A DNA stretch of 64,000 bases from Arthrobacter_B citreus (GTDB lineage: Bacteria > Actinomycetota > Actinomycetes > Actinomycetales > Micrococcaceae). The position numbers were made by a program, and so were the translations under genes. The DNA lies in the NCBI RefSeq assembly GCF_042429235.1, contig NZ_JBHMBA010000001.1. One strand, written 5' to 3'. Every line of letters begins with the position of its first letter. The first letter of the stretch is position 1. Positions 61,396 through 64,000 of this stretch are shown here, piece after piece. Under the pieces are notes generated by a model. The model had not been told where the DNA came from, did not search any database, and saw nothing but the letters and a program-made list of their open reading frames with translations.

Positions 61396-62498
61396 CAGGC
61401 GGGATCCGCTGCCACTATTCCGGCCCGGACACACAGCACGTCCGGCAGGTTTCCGGCCACCAGCGAGAAGTTGTCGCCCTCGTCCGCGCTGCCGAACACC
61501 TGGCCCCCGCGGGTGCCGAAATATACACCGGCCGGTTCGCCGCTGTCGACGGCGGCGGCATCGCGGAGCACGGCGTTGAAGTCAGTCTCGGGCAGGCCCC
61601 GATTCAGGCGGGTCCAGGTTTCACCGGCATCGGTGCTGCGGTACACCGCCGGATGGCCGTCCGGGGGAATGCGCTCGCCGTCGGCCTTCAGCGGAATGGT
61701 CCAGATGGTTCCGGGCCGGGTGGGATGGGCCAGCATGACAAATCCGAAATCGGCCGGCAGCCCTTCGGCAATCGAGATCCAGGAGTCCCCGCCGTCGTCG
61801 GAGCGGTACACGCCATGGTGGTTCTGCACATACAGCCGGCGCGGGTCGCCGGCGTCACGCGCCGCCTTGTGGACGCACTGGCCGAATTCCGGATTCGGAT
61901 CCGGCAGGAAAGGTGCGGCGATGCCGTTGTTGCGGGGCGCCCAGGAGGTGCCGCCGTCGTCCGTCCGGTACACACCGGCGGTGCTGATCGCCACGTGCAC
62001 GGTGTCGTCGGCGGGGCTCGGAAGCACCGTGTGGGCCGCGGCGCCGCCAAAGCCGGCGCCCCATTCGCTGCGGTGCGGATGCTCCCAGAACGCCTGGTTC
62101 ATCTCAAAGTGCTCTCCGCCGTCGGTGGACTTCCACACCGAGATGGGTTCGGCGCCGGCCCACACCACTCCGGGCCGTTCCGCACTGTCCGGCTGCAGCT
62201 GCCATACCCGGGCCAGCGCCTCGCCGGTGTCCTCCGGGAACCGGACGGCGCCGTCCTCCGGCTCGCTCCAGGTGGCGCCGAGATCATCGGAATGGACGAC
62301 GCACGGTCCCCAGTGCCAGTTCATGATGCCGGCGAGAATCCGCGGCCTGCCGCCGCGCGTGTCAATCGCCAGCGAAGCGACCTCATCCATCAGGAAGTGC
62401 GGTCCCGTCACGTTCCACGTCTGCCGGTCGGTGCTGTCGGCCAGCCAGAGGCTCTTCTTGGTGCCGATGGCCAGGACCGCGGTGTCCCCGTTTTTCAT
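61395..62498 (-). CDS. BNR/sialidase-like beta-propeller protein
   Basis: A 367-residue protein of repeated beta-propeller blades; Asp-box motifs of the S-x-D-x-G-x-T-W kind appear as HSDDLGATWSE, KSTDGGEHFE, RTDDGGTSWAP, RSDDGGDSWIS and RSTDAGETWTR. No signal peptide, so it is probably cytoplasmic, and no sialidase arginine triad is evident. It precedes and is coupled to the ThiS/MoaD-like gene. ATG at 62498 chosen (MKNGDTAVLAIGTKK); an upstream ATG adds nine residues. Confidence 0.85.
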   Translation of the reverse strand: MKNGDTAVLAIGTKKSLWLADSTDRQTWNVTGPHFLMDEVASLAIDTRGGRPRILAGIMNWHWGPCVVHSDDLGATWSEPEDGAVRFPEDTGEALARVWQLQPDSAERPGVVWAGAEPISVWKSTDGGEHFEMNQAFWEHPHRSEWGAGFGGAAAHTVLPSPADDTVHVAISTAGVYRTDDGGTSWAPRNNGIAAPFLPDPNPEFGQCVHKAARDAGDPRRLYVQNHHGVYRSDDGGDSWISIAEGLPADFGFVMLAHPTRPGTIWTIPLKADGERIPPDGHPAVYRSTDAGETWTRLNRGLPETDFNAVLRDAAAVDSGEPAGVYFGTRGGQVFGSADEGDNFSLVAGNLPDVLCVRAGIVAADPA

Positions 62499-62583
62499 GC
62501 GAACATTGGACCACGCTTCGGGCACCCGGACAAGGCCCCGCCGGTGCAGCCGACATGGAAATACTGGCTTCGCTCCGGTAGGT

Positions 62584-63540
62584 ATGGGGGATGTTCTTTC
62601 TGTTTTTGGGCTCCGCCCGGTGATCTACATTGACCCGCCCCTGTGGCCGGCGCACAACACGGTCTTCTCGCATCTGGTGTCCGACACATCGCTGGCCGAA
62701 CTGCATGACTTTGCCGCGGACGCCGGCATAGCTTTCCGCGCGTTCGATCTGGACCACTATGACGTCCCCGCCAGCCGGTACCGCGGCCTGGTGGAGCGGG
62801 GCGCGGTGGAGGTCGACGGCGGCACGCTGGTGCGCCTGCTGATCCGCAGCGGGCTGCGGATCAAGGCGCGGGAGCGCAGCGCATCCCTGGTGCATCCCCT
62901 GCTCACCCGGTGGGAGGCGCTGCTGCCGGGCAGCCGGGAGCTGGGCGCGGAACTGCTGAACCGCTGGGGCGAGCCGCACCGCCGGTACCATGACCGGCGC
63001 CACCTCCTTGCGGTCCTGGAAGCGGTGGAGCTGCTGTGGCCCCGCCCGCCGCGTGCGCTCCTGCTGGCTGCGTGGTTTCATGACGCCGTGTACCGGGGCG
63101 CCGGTGACGACGAGGAACAGTCGGCGCGCCTGGCCGCCGCCCTCCTGGCCGATGCAGGGTTGCCCGGCCCGGAAATCCGGGAAGTTCAGCGGCTCGTGCT
63201 GCTGACGGCGGGACACGCTCCCGCGTCCGGCGACGCCGCCGGGCAGGTGCTGTGCGACGCTGATCTGTCGGTGCTGGCACGGGAACCGGCGGCCTACGCA
63301 CATTATCTGTCCGACGTGCGGCACGAGTACCGGCACCTGGACGACGCCGACTTCGCCGCCGGCCGGCGGGGGGTGGTGCTGCGCCTGCTGGCCCTGGAAC
63401 CGCTGTTCTCCACTGCCGCTGCGCGGAGCCGCTGGGAAGGGCAGGCGCGGCGGAACCTGATGTCCGAACTTGCCGCCACCGGCGCTGGCCCGGGCGGGGA
63501 GGGGACCGGCCGCGGCTTCGGAGCCGGGAAAAAGCCATAG
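62584..63540 (+). CDS. DUF4031 domain fused to an HD-type phosphohydrolase domain
   Basis: A 318-residue two-domain protein. Residues about 12-90 are a DUF4031 domain (VIYIDPPLWPAHNTVFSHLV, FDLDHYDVPASRY). From about 110 on there is a predicted metal-dependent hydrolase with H-x-x-Y-H at RRYHDRRHLLAVLE, the HD pair in AWFHDAVYRGAGDDEEQSA and the late aspartate in VLCDADLSVLA. The two are usually seen as separate families; here they are in one chain. ATG at 62584 chosen; a GTG at 62620 is a weaker alternative. Function unknown. Confidence 0.85.
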   Translation: MGDVLSVFGLRPVIYIDPPLWPAHNTVFSHLVSDTSLAELHDFAADAGIAFRAFDLDHYDVPASRYRGLVERGAVEVDGGTLVRLLIRSGLRIKARERSASLVHPLLTRWEALLPGSRELGAELLNRWGEPHRRYHDRRHLLAVLEAVELLWPRPPRALLLAAWFHDAVYRGAGDDEEQSARLAAALLADAGLPGPEIREVQRLVLLTAGHAPASGDAAGQVLCDADLSVLAREPAAYAHYLSDVRHEYRHLDDADFAAGRRGVVLRLLALEPLFSTAAARSRWEGQARRNLMSELAATGAGPGGEGTGRGFGAGKKP

Positions 63541-63569
63541 AGTTCTACTGTGCGTAAGGGACAGCAGCC

Positions 63570-64000
63570 GTGAACGGCCCAGGTGAGCCGTGGACGGGGC
63601 ATGTGAGGGGCAGCCGGGGATACCGGGGGGTCCTCATCGGCCTGGCCGCTGCCGGGATGGCCACGTTTGCCCAGCTGTATTCCCTGCAGGGAGTGCTCCC
63701 CGCATTGGCGGCCGACCTGGACATCTCAGCCTCCTCGGCGGCGCTGACCGTTTCCGCGGCCACCCTTGGGCTGGCCGCAGCCGTGATTCCGTGGGCTGCC
63801 GCAGCAGACCGTTTCGGCCGGCTGCCGGTCATGCGGGTGGCGATTCTTGCCGCCGTCGTCCTGGGCCTGGCGGTTCCCTTCAGTCCCAACCTGCCCGCAC
63901 TGCTGGCGCTGCGCTTTGTTGAAGGCGCAGCGATGGGCGGAATCCCCGCCGTCGCGCTGGCGTACCTGAGCGAGGAAGTGTCCCGGGTGCACGCCGCCGT
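63570..64000 (+). CDS. MFS transporter, N-terminal part (cut by window edge)
   Basis: The first 143 residues of a major facilitator. After a short charged N-terminus come LIGLAAAGMATFAQLYSLQG, the A-motif loop ADRFGRLPVMR and LALRFVEGAAMGGIPAVALA, as in AraJ/YnfM-like efflux carriers. Start GTG at 63570 behind AAGGGACAG. The gene runs off the right edge; substrate unknown. Confidence 0.88.
   Translation, partial: MNGPGEPWTGHVRGSRGYRGVLIGLAAAGMATFAQLYSLQGVLPALAADLDISASSAALTVSAATLGLAAAVIPWAAAADRFGRLPVMRVAILAAVVLGLAVPFSPNLPALLALRFVEGAAMGGIPAVALAYLSEEVSRVHAA

Overview
The window is a chromosomal origin region from a high-GC Gram-positive bacterium, most likely an Arthrobacter-like member of the Micrococcaceae. 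The evidence is the gene order around oriC (gyrB-dciA-recF-gnd-dnaN / oriC / dnaA on one side and rpmH-rnpA-yidD-yidC-jag-rsmG-parA-parB on the other), actinobacterial marker genes (the mycothiol enzyme MshA, inositol-3-phosphate synthase, an Rpf with LysM) and frequent GTG/TTG starts. I saw no rRNA, tRNA, CRISPR array, transposase or integrase.

Layout. 0-7 kb: minus-strand replication genes (gyrB cut by the window edge, dciA, recF, gnd, dnaN, dnaA) with oriC DnaA boxes at about 5.31-5.50 kb and more boxes upstream of dnaA. 7.4-13.6 kb: plus-strand rpmH, rnpA, yidD, yidC, jag, rsmG, parA, parB. 11.0-15.6 kb: nine parS sites, one inside parA, one inside parB and seven in a gene-free stretch after parB that also holds tandem repeats. 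16.7-19.9 kb: a minus-strand exopolysaccharide operon (polysaccharide deacetylase, lipoprotein, family 2 glycosyltransferase) in which the deacetylase and glycosyltransferase are damaged. 20.4-27.3 kb: a cell-wall/redox block (CwlM-like pseudo-amidase, trxA, trxB, pseudokinase-like membrane protein, murJ, NUDIX hydrolase), matching the order known in Mycobacterium but with genes missing and MurJ split from its pseudokinase. 27.5-29.7 kb: CCA-adding enzyme and a histidine phosphatase.

29.7-50.9 kb is metabolism and transport: two or three doubtful small ORFs, mshA, fhs, ino1, a small membrane protein, a DUF2029-type glycosyltransferase, a CrtI-like oxidoreductase, a polytopic membrane protein, a small conserved protein, an ABM-type monooxygenase, an ABC-F protein, an MFS carrier, three consecutive ABC exporter pairs (the last two clearly duplicates) and an M18 aminopeptidase. 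51.1-55.0 kb is the rpsF-ssb-rpsR-rplI operon followed by dnaB; the dnaB upstream region carries four DnaA-box-like repeats at an exact 13-bp period plus two consensus boxes. 55.1-64 kb holds a hypothetical protein, a second ABC-F gene behind a likely leaderless four-codon leader ORF with overlapping hairpins, an APC permease, rpf, a ThiS/MoaD-like protein paired with a BNR-repeat protein, a DUF4031-HD fusion and the start of an MFS transporter.

The parts connect. DnaA, DnaN, RecF, GyrB, DciA, DnaB, SSB and ParA/ParB/parS make up most of the initiation, loading and segregation machinery. MurJ, the pseudokinase protein, CwlM and Rpf concern peptidoglycan. Ino1 and MshA are successive steps towards mycothiol. 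The items most worth a second look are the parS field, the 13-bp DnaA-box array before dnaB, the leader of the second ABC-F gene, the split MurJ/pseudokinase with a pseudo-amidase CwlM, and the decaying polysaccharide operon.
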